DNA of 57,680 nucleotides from Halioglobus sp. (lineage in GTDB: Bacteria; Pseudomonadota; Gammaproteobacteria; Pseudomonadales; Halieaceae): positions 1-57,680 of the forward strand of contig JAPKAY010000022.1 in assembly GCA_028825045.1 (NCBI GenBank), read 5' to 3'. The notes beneath the pieces are model-generated. The model was given only the letters and a program-made list of their open reading frames with translations. It made no database searches and was not told the origin of the DNA. Numbering within the stretch: position 1 is the first letter of the stretch; each line of letters opens with the position of its first letter. The position numbers and the translations under genes are program-made. Shown here piece by piece: positions 1-9,665 of this stretch.

Positions 1-53
1 CACCGACCCCAGCATTATGAATGCTGTGCTCTAACCAGCTGAGCTACGTAGCT
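1..53 (-). tRNA. tRNA-Met (CAT), 3' part cut by window edge
   Basis: Read on the minus strand, this is the 5' part of an elongator-type tRNA-Met. It shows a seven-base acceptor strand, the T8-A9 junction, a D arm with AGCTGGTTAGAGC, and an anticodon stem cagca/tgctg closing the loop TTCATAA. The anticodon CAT is at 19..17. The variable region and the start of the T arm reach the window edge, so the T arm and 3' end are missing. It lies upstream of ychF and is transcribed away from it. Elongator rather than initiator identity is inferred from the D-arm and acceptor sequence; the initiator would lack a paired first base. Confidence 0.9.
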
Positions 54-93
54 ATAAACAGTTGCAAGGATCAGTGATCCCGACGAGGCGCGC

Positions 94-122
94 ATTTTCC
101 GCATTTTGTGGAGGCAAGTCAA
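94..122 (-). promoter_or_regulatory. Probable sigma-70 promoter for tRNA-Met
   Basis: On the minus strand, TTGACT (122..117) is followed by a 17-bp spacer and GAAAAT (99..94). A GC-rich discriminator, GCGCGCC, comes immediately after, as is typical of stable-RNA promoters under stringent control. The predicted start is about 30-35 bases before the mature tRNA 5' end. A small perfect inverted repeat (GGATCA/TGATCC, 68-80) lies in the leader. This is based on consensus matching only. Confidence 0.55.
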
Positions 123-146
123 GATTCTGAAGCGTTGGGTGCCCGA

Positions 147-1241
147 CTAGACATTGAATCGGAAATGGATTACGTCGCCGTCCTGCACCACGTATTCCTT
201 GCCCTCCAGCCGCCAGCGCCCGGCGTCTTTTGCGCCCTGTTCACCATTGTGCTCAATGAACTCCTCATAACCAATGATTTCGGCGCGGATAAAGCCCTTC
301 TGGAAGTCGGTGTGGATGACCGCTGCTGCTTCGGGGGCGGTGGCGCCCACTTTCACGGTCCAGGCCCGCACTTCCTGCACACCGGCGGTGAAGTAGGTTT
401 GCAGATTCAGTAGTTCATAGCCGGCGCGAATGACGCGGTCTAATCCCGGTTCGTCCATACCCAGCTCCTGCAGAAACTCCAGGCGCTCTTCATCCTCGAG
501 CTCAGCTATCTCTGCTTCTAGCTTGTTGCAGATGGTAACAACCACCGCGTTTTCCACTGCGGCGATTTCTTTCACCACGTCCAGGAATGGGTTGTCTTTA
601 AAGCCGGTTTCGTCAACGTTGGCGATGTACATAGTCGGTTTGCTTGTCATCAGAAACAGCTGGTCGGCCAACCCGCGTTCGTCGTCATCCAGTAACATGG
701 CACGAATCGGTAGTGCTTCATTGAGCTGAGGCAGGAGTTTGTCTTCCAGCAGGGCTTTCATTGCGACCGCTTCTTTGTCGCCGCCTTTGGCACTGCGAGT
801 GACTTTCTGCAGTTGCTTTTCGCAGCTGTCGAGGTCGGCCAACGCCAGTTCCGTGTTGATGGTTTCGATGTCGGCTTTGGGGTCTATCTTATTGGAGACA
901 TGAATGACATTTTCGTCTTCAAAGCAGCGCACTACATGGGCGATGGCATCGGTCTCACGAATGTTGGCCAAAAACTGATTGCCAAGGCCCTCGCCTTTGG
1001 AGGCGCCTGCGACGAGTCCTGCGATATCAACGAACTCCATGGTCGTGGCGACTTCGCGCTGCGGCTTGACGATTTCCGCTATCAACGTCTGCCGCGGGTC
1101 GGGTACGGGAACAATGCCGGCGTTGGGCTCGATGGTGCAGAAGGGAAAGTTCTCTGCACCGATACCGGCTTTGGTAAGGGCATTAAACAGAGTGGACTTG
1201 CCGACATTGGGCAGGCCGACGATGCCGCAATTAAAACCCAT
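147..1241 (-). CDS. ychF: Redox/ribosome-associated ATPase YchF (EngD/Obg family)
   Basis: A 364-residue protein, the usual YchF length. The N-terminal G domain starts at once with the P-loop GLPNVGKST (residues 9-17). The non-canonical G4 motif NVDE, in place of NKxD, explains why YchF prefers ATP over GTP. A helical coiled-coil insert and a C-terminal TGS domain follow. Family knowledge: YchF is a P-loop NTPase that binds ribosomes and is linked to the oxidative-stress response; it is cytosolic. The ATG has AGGAAA upstream. It follows pth on the same strand, the order found across Gammaproteobacteria, and the two are probably co-transcribed. Confidence 0.96.
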   Translation of the reverse strand: MGFNCGIVGLPNVGKSTLFNALTKAGIGAENFPFCTIEPNAGIVPVPDPRQTLIAEIVKPQREVATTMEFVDIAGLVAGASKGEGLGNQFLANIRETDAIAHVVRCFEDENVIHVSNKIDPKADIETINTELALADLDSCEKQLQKVTRSAKGGDKEAVAMKALLEDKLLPQLNEALPIRAMLLDDDERGLADQLFLMTSKPTMYIANVDETGFKDNPFLDVVKEIAAVENAVVVTICNKLEAEIAELEDEERLEFLQELGMDEPGLDRVIRAGYELLNLQTYFTAGVQEVRAWTVKVGATAPEAAAVIHTDFQKGFIRAEIIGYEEFIEHNGEQGAKDAGRWRLEGKEYVVQDGDVIHFRFNV

Positions 1242-1268
1242 TTGGTATTTCCTGTTTCGCTAGGCAGC

Positions 1269-1856
1269 TCAAGCTGCGTTAAAACTGTGTAAGCGCGTCA
1301 TGGCTTTAGTGCTATCACCATCCAGCAACAATGGCAGGGCAGCGATGGCCTCATCGATACTCGCATCTATACGCTCGCGGTCGACTTGTGACGGCGCACT
1401 CAGTACATAGCCGGTTACTTTGGAGGCGTGCCCCGGGTGGCCAATGCCAATGCGCAAACGATGAAAATTCTTGTCGTTACCCAGCGCCGGAACGATGTCT
1501 CGCAAGCCGTTGTGCCCACCAAGTCCGCCGCCCTGTTTAAAGCGAGCAGAGCCTGCCGGGATATCCAGCTCGTCGTAGGCAACAAGAATATTTTCAGGTG
1601 CAATTTTGAAAAACCCCGCCATCGCTGCAACGGATTTGCCACTGAGGTTCATGAACGTGGTGGGAATTAACAGGCGCAGGTCGTGGCCGGACAGTGTAAC
1701 CCGTCCGGTCAGACCAAAAAATCTGGATTCCACCTGCAGTGAAGAGCCGCTCCGCCTTGCCAGCTCTTCCACGAAGCTTGCGCCAGCATTGTGGCGGGTC
1801 CCCCGGTATTCCTTACCGGGGTTGCCCAATCCTGCAATGAGTTTTATCGCAGTCAA
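1269..1856 (-). CDS. pth: Peptidyl-tRNA hydrolase
   Basis: A 195-residue protein that frees tRNA from peptidyl-tRNAs dropped by stalled ribosomes. Family landmarks are present: GLGNPGKEY near residues 9-17 with the conserved Asn, the catalytic His in TRHNAG, the DELD segment carrying the catalytic Asp, and the GGHNGLRD substrate loop. The start is a TTG, which puts the first beta strand ([11 protein letters not shown]) at the expected place; no in-frame ATG fits better. It sits between rplY and ychF, the standard rplY-pth-ychF unit, all three serving translation. Confidence 0.96.
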   Translation of the reverse strand: MTAIKLIAGLGNPGKEYRGTRHNAGASFVEELARRSGSSLQVESRFFGLTGRVTLSGHDLRLLIPTTFMNLSGKSVAAMAGFFKIAPENILVAYDELDIPAGSARFKQGGGLGGHNGLRDIVPALGNDKNFHRLRIGIGHPGHASKVTGYVLSAPSQVDRERIDASIDEAIAALPLLLDGDSTKAMTRLHSFNAA

Positions 1857-1892
1857 TGCTAATCCGACGCGTTAGGCGCAGCAGCGAGGAGT

Positions 1893-2582
1893 TTAGTCCG
1901 CGCTGCCGCCATCGTCGGGCTTGCTGCCGTCAGCGCCTTCTTCACTTTCTTCACCGTCTTCAGTATCTGCAGCTACATCGTCCAGCTCTTCGTCAGAACC
2001 TTTTGGTGCGTTCACGGAAGCGATTGCCAGGTCATGATCTTCGCCCAGGGCAAGTGCAACGGAGGTAACGCCAGCGGGCAGAGTCACTTCAGACAGGTGA
2101 ACAATCTGGCCAGTTTCTACCTCCAGCATATCCACTTCGATGAACGTGGGGATGTCAGCGGGTAGACACTGTACCTCAATGTCTGTTTCCTGATGCTGAA
2201 TGATGCCGCCCTGTGTCTTCACGCCATAACAAGCGGTTTCGTTGAGAAAGTGGATAGGCACATGGAGTCTCAGTGCCACGTTGTCGTCGATGCGCATGAA
2301 GTCCGCGTGCATGATGCGGTTTTTTGCGGGGTGACGTTGCAGGTCCTTAAGGATAGCTTTTTCCTTCTCTTTGCCGACCTTGACCGTCAGTACGTGAGAG
2401 TAGTAAGCCTCGTTCTCCAGGGCCTTTTCAAAGTCTTTGGCGATCAGGGTGACAGGTCGGGGGTCTGCATCGCCACCGTAAATGATTGCCGGGACTAGTC
2501 CAGCGTTCCGGCGTAGGCGGCGGCTCGCACCTTTCCCCATGTCGGTTCGCGCTTCTGCGTTCAGTTCAAATTGGTCAGACAT
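1893..2582 (-). CDS. rplY: 50S ribosomal protein L25, long Ctc/TL5 form
   Basis: A 229-residue protein that binds 5S rRNA. The N-terminal L25 domain (about 1-95) contains the conserved segments KGASRRLRR, PAIIYGG and KNRIMHADF. The C-terminal CTC domain (about 100-190) makes this the two-domain form, unlike the 94-residue E. coli L25. The last 40 residues are very rich in Glu and Asp, a common tail in the long form. The ATG is preceded by AAGGAGT at good spacing. It lies downstream of prs, and prs-rplY-pth-ychF looks like one transcription unit. Confidence 0.95.
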   Translation of the reverse strand: MSDQFELNAEARTDMGKGASRRLRRNAGLVPAIIYGGDADPRPVTLIAKDFEKALENEAYYSHVLTVKVGKEKEKAILKDLQRHPAKNRIMHADFMRIDDNVALRLHVPIHFLNETACYGVKTQGGIIQHQETDIEVQCLPADIPTFIEVDMLEVETGQIVHLSEVTLPAGVTSVALALGEDHDLAIASVNAPKGSDEELDDVAADTEDGEESEEGADGSKPDDGGSAD

Positions 2583-2655
2583 TGTCGTGACTCCTTTGAT
2601 AAGTCATTACTGCCCCTGCGACCGGTGCGGTAATGCGTTGGTGTATACGCTGCCT

Positions 2656-3603
2656 CTATTGAAACAGCGCGCTAATAGATTCCTCATTGGCGACCCTGCG
2701 CATGGACTCAGCCAGCAGGTCGGCAAGTGTGAGTTGGCGAATTTTTTTGACGCTCTTCGCCTCGGCACTTAATGGAATCGTGTCTGTTACTACCAGTTCG
2801 TCGAGCTGGGAGTTTTGAATATATTCCAGGGCATTGCCTGACAGCACTGGGTGCGTGCAATAAGCGACGACCTTCGAAGCGCCGCGCTCTTTCAATGCGT
2901 CGGCTGCTTTGCATAAAGTGCCGGCAGTATCGACCATGTCGTCTACCAGCAGGCAGGTACGACCCTCGACTTCTCCGATCAGGTTCATCACTTGCGCTTC
3001 GTTGGCTTTGGGCCGTCTTTTGTCGATGATGGCCAAATCAGCTTCGTTCAGCTGCTTGGCAATGGCTCTGGCGCGAACGACCCCGCCAATGTCGGGAGAG
3101 ACGACGATCAGGTTGTCGTAGTTACAGGCGTTAATATCGTCGATCAATACGGGTGAGCCGTACACATTGTCTACCGGGCATTTAAAGAAGCCCTGAATTT
3201 GCTCGGCGTGTAAGTCGACGGTCAACACGCGATCGACTCCGACGGTAACCATCATATCTGCCACCACTTTGGCAGTAATAGCGACTCTGGCTGAACGTAC
3301 CCGTCGGTCCTGGCGGGCATAGCCGAAGTAGGGTACGACCGCGGTGATGCGCGTGGCCGATGCGCGGCGTAGCGCGTCAATCATTACCACCAGTTCCATG
3401 AGGTTGTCATTGGTGGGCGCGCAGGTGGATTGCAGAACGAATACATCCTTACCGCGCACATTTTCATTCAGTTCAACGGCTATTTCGCCATCACTGAACT
3501 TACCGACGTCGGCTTTACCCAATGCGAGGTAAAGTCGACTGGCCACTTTTTTGGCCAGTTCCGGGTTGGCGTTACCCGTAAACACCATCATTTTTGAGGA
3601 CAC
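2656..3603 (-). CDS. prs: Ribose-phosphate pyrophosphokinase
   Basis: It makes PRPP from ribose 5-phosphate and ATP for purine, pyrimidine, histidine and NAD synthesis. Visible motifs are the N-terminal [10 protein letters not shown], the [12 protein letters not shown] metal/regulatory region, KRRPKANE, and the PRPP-binding signature [13 protein letters not shown] chose the GTG at 3603, which gives 315 residues, the same as the E. coli enzyme. The frame extends to an ATG at 3639, but that adds 12 residues without family support. An AAAGGTAGAG ribosome binding site fits the GTG. It lies just downstream of tRNA-Gln, with a strong hairpin in between. Confidence 0.95.
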   Translation of the reverse strand: MSSKMMVFTGNANPELAKKVASRLYLALGKADVGKFSDGEIAVELNENVRGKDVFVLQSTCAPTNDNLMELVVMIDALRRASATRITAVVPYFGYARQDRRVRSARVAITAKVVADMMVTVGVDRVLTVDLHAEQIQGFFKCPVDNVYGSPVLIDDINACNYDNLIVVSPDIGGVVRARAIAKQLNEADLAIIDKRRPKANEAQVMNLIGEVEGRTCLLVDDMVDTAGTLCKAADALKERGASKVVAYCTHPVLSGNALEYIQNSQLDELVVTDTIPLSAEAKSVKKIRQLTLADLLAESMRRVANEESISALFQ

Positions 3604-3652
3604 TGGGCTCTCTACCTTTGGCTTTCTCTGAAAACTCACTGGTCAATAAACA

Positions 3653-3682
3653 CGGCGCCATAGCCTCTGGTCTATGGCGCCG
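3653..3682 (-). other. Strong hairpin between tRNA-Gln and prs
   Basis: A perfect 11-bp inverted repeat, CGGCGCCATAG and CTATGGCGCCG, is separated by an 8-base loop. On the minus strand it follows the tRNA-Gln 3' end by six bases and is followed by GTGTTTATTGACC, which is T-rich but not a clean T run. It could be a leaky terminator or attenuator between the tRNA and prs, or a processing structure for tRNA 3'-end maturation. Sequence alone does not decide between these. Confidence 0.6.
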
Positions 3683-3688
3683 CCTGAA

Positions 3689-3763
3689 TGGCTGGGGTGG
3701 GAGGACTCGAACCTCCGAATGCCAGGATCAAAACCTGGTGCCTTGCCACTTGGCGACACCCCA
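3689..3763 (-). tRNA. tRNA-Gln (TTG)
   Basis: A complete 75-base tRNA on the minus strand. The acceptor stem TGGGGTG pairs with the 3' CACCCCA, followed by discriminator G and an encoded CCA. The anticodon loop TTTTGAT carries TTG, and the T loop is GGTTCGAGTCC. The U1-A72 closing pair is typical of bacterial tRNA-Gln. It sits 14 bases after the ispE stop and before prs, the place it occupies in many gammaproteobacteria, so it is probably cut from an ispE-tRNA-prs transcript. The presence of GatCAB nearby leaves open whether it is charged directly or by transamidation. Confidence 0.97.
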
Positions 3764-3777
3764 AATAATCTGTTGAA

Positions 3778-4608
3778 TTAGTCTAATTCTATTGGCAAAG
3801 GCAAACTGTTTACGCCTTTAGCGAGAATACTCGTCCACTCGCCGGGCAACTCGTTCCGGACACTCTCGGCTTCGGTTGCATTTTCAAAGCTGATAAACGC
3901 ACAGGCACCTGTGCCGGTCAACCTGGCCTCGCCAAAATTATCCAGTATTTTCAATGCCTTATCGACCTGAGGGTAGAGGCGCCTCACAAGCTGCTGGCAG
4001 TCGTTTCTAGACTCACCCTCAAAAAAGGTCGCCATTTTGATGGGGATGGTGTTGCGTGTCAATTGCCGGTGGGAAAATATTTGGGCGGTGGAAACGTGGC
4101 AGTCGGGAACGAGAATCAGATACCAGCGCTGCGCGAGCTCCACGGGTGTCAGAATTTCTCCCACGCCCTCCGCCCAGGCACTGCGAGCACCCACGAAAAC
4201 GGGCACGTCCGCGCCGAGGCCCGCGCCTATCGTTTGCAGCTGTTCTCGCGTCAATTGCAAATCCCACAGATGGTTGAGGGCCAGCAGCGTGCTGGCCGCA
4301 TTAGAGCTGCCGCCGCCCAGTCCGGCGCCGGTGGGGATGCGCTTGTCTACCGTGATATGAGCGCCCAAATCGTCTCTTTGCAACAGGCGCGCGGCGCGGA
4401 TGATGAGATTGTCTTCAAGGGGGATGTCTGTGGGGTTACTTTCCAATGTAATGGCGGCGCTGTCATTGGGTGTGAACGTCAGGCCATCGCCCCAGTCCAG
4501 CAGTTGGAAGACGGTTTGTAATTCGTGGTAGCCATTCTTACGGCGGCCTGTTATGTGCAGGAACAAATTGAGTTTGGCTGGCGATAGAACGGATAAGGTG
4601 GAGGACAT
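3778..4608 (-). CDS. ispE: 4-diphosphocytidyl-2-C-methyl-D-erythritol kinase
   Basis: The kinase of the methylerythritol phosphate pathway, which phosphorylates CDP-ME on the way to isoprenoid precursors. It is a GHMP-fold protein: the N-terminal SPAKLNLFLHI carries the catalytic Lys region, PTGAGLGGGSSNAAS is the glycine-rich ATP loop (about residues 92-106), and LTGTGACAF is the third GHMP motif near the C terminus. The ATG at 4608 overlaps the lolB stop (TGATG) and gives 276 residues; a GTG start 21 bases upstream is less likely. The coupling suggests a lolB-ispE operon. Confidence 0.95.
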   Translation of the reverse strand: MSSTLSVLSPAKLNLFLHITGRRKNGYHELQTVFQLLDWGDGLTFTPNDSAAITLESNPTDIPLEDNLIIRAARLLQRDDLGAHITVDKRIPTGAGLGGGSSNAASTLLALNHLWDLQLTREQLQTIGAGLGADVPVFVGARSAWAEGVGEILTPVELAQRWYLILVPDCHVSTAQIFSHRQLTRNTIPIKMATFFEGESRNDCQQLVRRLYPQVDKALKILDNFGEARLTGTGACAFISFENATEAESVRNELPGEWTSILAKGVNSLPLPIELD

Positions 4609-5213
4609 CAGCTTGATACAGTCTGCCACTGAGCAATAATGACCTTGGCGCGGGTCGCGCCGCGTTGAATCAACAACCGGGTTGGTAACGTAAAATCCTG
4701 AAATCGCTGATACTTCTCGTAGCGAACTTCCCAGTCATCCTGGGTCAAGCTGTGCACTAATTCTGTCTGTGGGTCCAGTTTTAGCGCTTGCAGGCTGGTG
4801 TCGGGAGAAGGCACGCCCTTGAGCCAGTAAGATAGCGCCTGCAGCGGCAGGTCCCAGCCAGTGTGGGTGAATATTGCATCAGGTGTGGAGATATCTATCG
4901 CCCGGTGTTCGCCGCCTTCATAAATATGGAGCTGATCGCCATCGCTTTCCACGGTGATAGCCCCCACACCGAGAGGGCCACTAAGTTGCACCTGGGAATT
5001 ACGCGCCTGTTGCCGCCACACCATGCTGGCAGATTCGGAGGCATGTTGCGTCCGTACCGCCAGTTTGCCGCTCGCTGTCCAGTGTTGAAGTGTGGCGACT
5101 TGCGCGCTGTGCGTGGCCCAGTCAGCGGCAGTGGGCGTGCTTTGCTCCATTGATGCGCACCCGGCGAAAACCAGGGGCAATAGCCACAGTGTCAACCGTC
5201 TCAGCAAAGGCAT
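4608..5213 (-). CDS. lolB: Outer-membrane lipoprotein receptor LolB
   Basis: It accepts lipoproteins from periplasmic LolA and inserts them into the outer membrane. With the ATG at 5213 the product is 201 residues and starts with a lipoprotein signal, MPLLRRLTLWLLPLVFAGC, ending in the lipobox FAGC. An earlier start at 5270 would bury that signal. The body has the LolB segments ASGKLAVR, SGPLGVGAITVESDG and LPLQALSYWLKG. The start is one base after the stop of the upstream TPR lipoprotein gene, and the stop overlaps ispE, so the three genes look translationally coupled. Its position next to ispE is the conserved one. Confidence 0.93.
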   Translation of the reverse strand: MPLLRRLTLWLLPLVFAGCASMEQSTPTAADWATHSAQVATLQHWTASGKLAVRTQHASESASMVWRQQARNSQVQLSGPLGVGAITVESDGDQLHIYEGGEHRAIDISTPDAIFTHTGWDLPLQALSYWLKGVPSPDTSLQALKLDPQTELVHSLTQDDWEVRYEKYQRFQDFTLPTRLLIQRGATRAKVIIAQWQTVSS

Positions 5214-5214
5214 A

Positions 5215-6969
5215 CTAAGGTTGGCTCTGGGCCGGGGATACCGGTGCGGGGTTTTTCTTGAGTGAATCAACGCCCAGTCGGCTAAGAGTGTCCCGCATGA
5301 CTGGATGTTCGGGGTCCCGCAATAGTGCGCCCTGCCAGATTAACAAGGCCGCTTCTGTATCGCCTTTAACCCAGAGCACTTCGCCAAGGTGGGCGGCCAC
5401 TTCAGCGTCGGGAAACTCAGCATAAGCTCGCGTGAGATACCCAACGGCTTCTTCATAGTTTCCATTGCGATACAGTACCCAGCCCATGCTATCGAGGATG
5501 GCGGGCTCCCCGGGCTGCAACGCCAGTGCCCGGGAGATCAGCTCCAGGGCCTCTGGGTAACGCGTGGTGCGGTTGGCCAGTGCATAGCCCAGCGCGTTTA
5601 GGGCGGTGGGGTTGTTGGGCTCTGCCTTTAGGACTTTACGCAGATCAGTTTCCATGGCAACGAGGTCGCCCTGCTGCTCACTGAGCATGGCGCGGCCGTA
5701 CAGGAGAGTGACGCTGTCGGGTGATTCTGCCAGCGCTTGTGTGAGAACCTGTACTGCGTAATCTGCGGCGCCGGCCTGGGCGAGAATTTCAGCCTCCAAA
5801 CCAAAGAGCTGTTGTCGCATCCGCGGATACTTGTCGCGTTGTTCATCAAACCAGGCGTGGTTTCGGTCCAGCTGTTTCAGCCCCACCAGGATTTGGCCAA
5901 TCCGATTACTGGCGGGGAGAAGCTCTCGGCTCTCTTCCACACGCTCGAAATTGGCAATGGCCTCCTCCAGTTGGTCCTCGGCTTCGTCCATGCTGCCCAG
6001 AGAGTAATACGCTTCATCTACGCGTTGGCCCAGCGCGATGAGCTGCTGTAGATAAGCCCTTGCTGCTTCGTTATCTCCGCTCTCGCGGCTAATGAGTGCG
6101 AGGGAGAAAAGCAGATCACCGTCTCGGGGTGATCGCGCTGAGAGAATTTCAAACTGTTGCTGCGCCGCACTCATATCTGTAATGGTCAACAGGCGGGCGT
6201 ATTGCAGGCGCAACAGCTGGGCATCAGGGTTGTCCTTCAAAACACGTTCTATACGCTTGTAGGGCTTATCCTCCTTCTGGTCAATGAGGATGCGAGCCTC
6301 CAGTAGAAGCGCCTGTGGCTGTTCTGGCTCCAGCTTGAATAGCTTTTGCAGCTCGCCCAGGGCCTGATCATAATATTCTGACTCGGTGAGAATCAGCGCC
6401 TGCGTCAAAAGTAGCTGTGCATTTTGTGGAAATTCGGCAGCCAGTTCATCGATACCCTTTATAAGTTGAGCGCGCTGGTCTTCGTTTAACTGTTCAAAGC
6501 CATTCAGTGCGATGGGGAAATTTGCGCCTCCGACCTGCCGCTCTACTACTGCAAGGTACGGAAGGGCTTCGAGCGAACGTTCGTTGCGCGCCAAAAGTTC
6601 GGCCAGGGTATTGTTTGCTTCAGCGTTATCCGGTTCCAGTTCTACCCACAATTGAGATGCCACCAGCGCATCCTCTTCCCGCTGCAGGAATTGAGTCAGG
6701 CGTGTAGCGTGCGCGCTGACCCCGGCGTCGCGCAATATCGGCGCCTGTTCCAGGTAGTGGTCCAGAGCGACATCATACGCCTGGCGTCGCAGCGCGAATT
6801 CAGCAACTAATAATGCATACAGGCTGTCATTGGGAAACGGTCGCTCGGGGACGTCCACGGCAGGGGAGGGCTTGGCTTGAGTCGCCACGACCGGCTCTTG
6901 GACGGAAGTCTGACCGGTGCAAGCGGCAAGAAGCGCACAGGATAAAGCGATGAAAAGGAAGCGTGACAT
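5215..6969 (-). CDS. TPR-repeat lipoprotein upstream of lolB
   Basis: A 584-residue protein, taking the ATG at 6969. That start opens a lipoprotein signal (MSRFLFIALSCALLAAC, lipobox LAAC); the longer frame to 7053 adds 28 residues in front of it and is unlikely. The rest is a string of tetratricopeptide repeats, for example around EPNNPTALNALGYALANR and EPAILDSMGWVLYRNG, the latter matching the classic TPR consensus. TPR lipoproteins of this type are commonly found just upstream of lolB in Pseudomonas relatives. A scaffolding role at the envelope is likely, but the partner is unknown. It is not a recognised enzyme. Confidence 0.85.
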   Translation of the reverse strand: MSRFLFIALSCALLAACTGQTSVQEPVVATQAKPSPAVDVPERPFPNDSLYALLVAEFALRRQAYDVALDHYLEQAPILRDAGVSAHATRLTQFLQREEDALVASQLWVELEPDNAEANNTLAELLARNERSLEALPYLAVVERQVGGANFPIALNGFEQLNEDQRAQLIKGIDELAAEFPQNAQLLLTQALILTESEYYDQALGELQKLFKLEPEQPQALLLEARILIDQKEDKPYKRIERVLKDNPDAQLLRLQYARLLTITDMSAAQQQFEILSARSPRDGDLLFSLALISRESGDNEAARAYLQQLIALGQRVDEAYYSLGSMDEAEDQLEEAIANFERVEESRELLPASNRIGQILVGLKQLDRNHAWFDEQRDKYPRMRQQLFGLEAEILAQAGAADYAVQVLTQALAESPDSVTLLYGRAMLSEQQGDLVAMETDLRKVLKAEPNNPTALNALGYALANRTTRYPEALELISRALALQPGEPAILDSMGWVLYRNGNYEEAVGYLTRAYAEFPDAEVAAHLGEVLWVKGDTEAALLIWQGALLRDPEHPVMRDTLSRLGVDSLKKNPAPVSPAQSQP

Positions 6970-7224
6970 AGTAGCCTGAAGCGAGACAATTTGGCGATAA
7001 GGTAGACGATATGATGACACAGACCGCGGATGAAACCCACTGCGCGGGTTCAACAGCCCGTGTCTACTGTGGTAGGTGCGCTAGCCAGGGTGCTGTCTTT
7101 TGCCACCTAACTTGTTAAAATCGGGAGAGTTTTTTGTTTAATGTGCTAAGGTTCGCGCGAAATTGAGGCAGGACCTTGTCGCGTAGTAACCCTTATTGAG
7201 TGTGCGGAGTCAGTCGTAGTTGCT

Positions 7225-8583
7225 ATGAATTTGATCGCTTTGGGAATTAGCCATAAGTCAGCCGCAGTTGAAGTGCGCGAGCGGGTCGCCTTTGCGCCGG
7301 AGCAAGTGGGTGAAGCGTTGACCGACGCCTGCAACGTGGCTCAGCTTGATGAAGTGGTTATTCTTTCAACCTGCAATCGCACCGAGCTTTACGCGATTGT
7401 GCCCCAGGGGATTGGCCTCGCTGAAAAAGCACAGGACCTCATCGACTGGATGGCAAACTACCATCACCTCTCAGCGGCCGAATTACGTCAGTACGCGTAT
7501 CGTCATGAGGGCGGGCAGGCAGTGCGGCATTTGGTGCAGGTTGCCAGCGGGCTGGACTCCATGGTGTTGGGTGAACCGCAAATTTTCGGACAGCTCAAAT
7601 CTGCCTACGCAGTGGCGACGGAATCCGGCACGGTGGCCAGTGAGTTGGGGCGCCTGTTTCCTCGCGTTTTTTCCGTTGCCAAACAGGTGCGCACCGACAC
7701 TGCCATCGGTGAAAACCCCGTCTCTGTTGCCTACGCTGCCGTAGATCTGGCCGGACACATATTTTCTGATTTGGGCCGCTGTAATGCACTCTTAGTAGGA
7801 GCAGGGGAGACGATTGAGCTGGTTGCTCGTCATCTCATCGGCGCCGGCGTATGCAAAATCGTGATCGCCAATCGCACGCTGGGCAGAGCTCGGGAGCTGG
7901 CGCAGAAGTTTGGCGCTGAGGCTGTATTGCTGGCGGAAATTCCCAAGCAATTGTCCGATGCCGATATCGTCATCACATCCACTGCCAGTCAGTTGCCGAT
8001 TTTGGGCAAGGGTGCGGTAGAACAGGCGCTGAAGACGCGCAAGCATCGTCCCTTCCTCATGGTGGATATTGCAGTGCCCAGGGACATCGAATCTCAGGTC
8101 GGTGAACTACCTGATGTGTATCTCTATAGCGTCGATGATTTGCGCGATATTGTGGACAAGAACCTGCGTAGCCGAACAACGGAGGCGCGTAAGGCTGACC
8201 TGATCATTGACGAAGGTGTGCGCCTGTACCTTGAAGAGGTGCGAAGTCTCGGTGCCGTAGATGCGGTCAAGGAATATCGGAACATGGCAGAGCAACTGCG
8301 CGAGCGGGAACTGCAGCGCGCTCAGCGTGCGTTGGCGCGAGGTGAAGACCCGCAGGAGATTCTGGCGCAGTTGGCCCGTGCCATCACCAACAAATTGATT
8401 CACGCGCCCACTGCGGGACTCAAGCAGGCCAGTGTGGATGGTCGTCAGGACATTATAAATAGTGGTCGCAAGTTACTGGGGCTTGAAAAAAAGCAATTAC
8501 CGTCGCCCCAGGAAGATGGCACAGAAGGGGAGGTTGAACCTCTTTCGCCCGCACCTGAATCTACCCCACGTACGTTGCAATGA
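7225..8583 (+). CDS. hemA: Glutamyl-tRNA reductase
   Basis: The first committed step of haem synthesis by the C5 route: it reduces Glu-tRNA(Glu) to glutamate 1-semialdehyde with NADPH. It has 452 residues. The catalytic Cys lies in [10 protein letters not shown] (about 48-57), followed by the [12 protein letters not shown] segment and an NADPH-binding region around [18 protein letters not shown]-terminal dimerisation helix precedes a low-complexity tail rich in Glu and Pro, somewhat longer than in E. coli. The ATG follows a 255-bp gap shared with the divergent TPR-lolB unit. Its end overlaps prfA by 4 bases, and hemA-prfA-prmC-moeB forms one operon. Confidence 0.97.
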   Translation: MNLIALGISHKSAAVEVRERVAFAPEQVGEALTDACNVAQLDEVVILSTCNRTELYAIVPQGIGLAEKAQDLIDWMANYHHLSAAELRQYAYRHEGGQAVRHLVQVASGLDSMVLGEPQIFGQLKSAYAVATESGTVASELGRLFPRVFSVAKQVRTDTAIGENPVSVAYAAVDLAGHIFSDLGRCNALLVGAGETIELVARHLIGAGVCKIVIANRTLGRARELAQKFGAEAVLLAEIPKQLSDADIVITSTASQLPILGKGAVEQALKTRKHRPFLMVDIAVPRDIESQVGELPDVYLYSVDDLRDIVDKNLRSRTTEARKADLIIDEGVRLYLEEVRSLGAVDAVKEYRNMAEQLRERELQRAQRALARGEDPQEILAQLARAITNKLIHAPTAGLKQASVDGRQDIINSGRKLLGLEKKQLPSPQEDGTEGEVEPLSPAPESTPRTLQ

Positions 8584-9665
8584 AGGCATCCCTTCAGACC
8601 AAGCTGGAGACTTTGACTGACCGACACGAGGAAGTATCGGCGTTACTCAGTGACAGCCAAACGGTTACAGACCAGAACAAATTTCGCGATTTGTCGCGCG
8701 AGTATTCCGAGCTTGAACCGGTCATTGTCTGTTACGCCCAGTACAGCCAGGTGAAGCTGGATGTGGAAGAGGCCAAGCAGATGCTAAGCGATGCCGATGA
8801 GGATGTGCGCGACATGGGCAGGGAGGAATTGGAGCTGGGGGGTGAACGCATGAGTGAGCTGGAATCGCAACTGCAAACATTGTTGCTTCCCAGGGATTCT
8901 CGCGACTCACACAACGTATTTTTGGAAATTCGTGCTGGAACCGGTGGTGATGAGGCAGCCATTTTCGCCGGTGACCTGTTTCGTATGTACTCTCGTTATG
9001 CTGAAAACCAGAAGTGGCGCATCGAGGTGCTGTCCGAACGGTCAGGTGATCACGGTGGCTACAAGGAAATCATCACGCGGGTAGAGGGTCGCGACGTCTA
9101 CGCGCACCTCAAGTTTGAATCCGGAGCACATCGGGTGCAGCGTGTACCCGAAACCGAATCCCAGGGCCGGATACATACCTCTGCCTGCACGGTAGCGGTA
9201 ATGCCTGAAGCGGAGGTGGTCGATGAAATTGAAATCAACAAGGCCGATTTACGTGTTGATACCTATCGCGCATCCGGTGCGGGTGGGCAGCACGTCAATA
9301 AAACGGATTCGGCGGTGCGCTTAACGCATCTTCCCACGGGTGTGGTGGTTGAATGTCAGGACGAACGCTCCCAGCACAAGAACCGCGCCCGCGCTATGTC
9401 GTTATTGCAGGCCAAGTTGCTCTCCAGTGCTCAGGACAAACAGGCCAGTGAGCAGGCGGAGACCCGGCGCAATCTTGTCGGTACCGGTGATCGCTCCGAT
9501 CGCATTCGCACCTACAATTTTCCCCAGGGACGAATGACCGACCATCGTATTAACCTCACGCTATATAAGCTGATGGAAGTCCTGTCCGGTGACCTGGAAG
9601 TGGTTATTGACCCACTGCGACAGGAGTACCAGGCAGATCAGCTGGCGGCGATGGCCGAAGGCTAA
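8580..9665 (+). CDS. prfA: Peptide chain release factor 1
   Basis: It ends translation at UAA and UAG. It has 361 residues, the family norm. The universal GGQ motif that triggers peptidyl-tRNA hydrolysis is in [15 protein letters not shown], and its Gln is the residue methylated by the next gene product, PrmC. The stop-codon-reading PxT tripeptide appears as Pro-Glu-Thr in [17 protein letters not shown]1 proteins vary at the middle position. The start overlaps the end of hemA and the stop overlaps the prmC start (TAATG). Confidence 0.97.
   Translation: MKASLQTKLETLTDRHEEVSALLSDSQTVTDQNKFRDLSREYSELEPVIVCYAQYSQVKLDVEEAKQMLSDADEDVRDMGREELELGGERMSELESQLQTLLLPRDSRDSHNVFLEIRAGTGGDEAAIFAGDLFRMYSRYAENQKWRIEVLSERSGDHGGYKEIITRVEGRDVYAHLKFESGAHRVQRVPETESQGRIHTSACTVAVMPEAEVVDEIEINKADLRVDTYRASGAGGQHVNKTDSAVRLTHLPTGVVVECQDERSQHKNRARAMSLLQAKLLSSAQDKQASEQAETRRNLVGTGDRSDRIRTYNFPQGRMTDHRINLTLYKLMEVLSGDLEVVIDPLRQEYQADQLAAMAEG

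Noticed and set aside
813..1292. 159-codon plus-strand frame opposite ychF
   Set aside because: Antisense shadow of a well-supported gene; its composition is that of a frame opposite a GC-biased coding strand.
1893..2010. Very acidic tail of L25 as a sign of frameshift
   Set aside because: Acidic C-terminal tails are common in the long Ctc-type L25 proteins.
3604..3639. Longer prs start at 3639 giving 327 residues
   Set aside because: The GTG at 3603 gives exactly the usual 315 residues; the extra 12 residues have no family match.
9150..9160. Pro-Glu-Thr in place of Pro-Ala-Thr/Pro-Val-Thr in RF1
   Set aside because: The middle position of PxT varies among bacterial RF1 proteins; Pro-Glu-Thr is, as I recall, normal in other bacteria.
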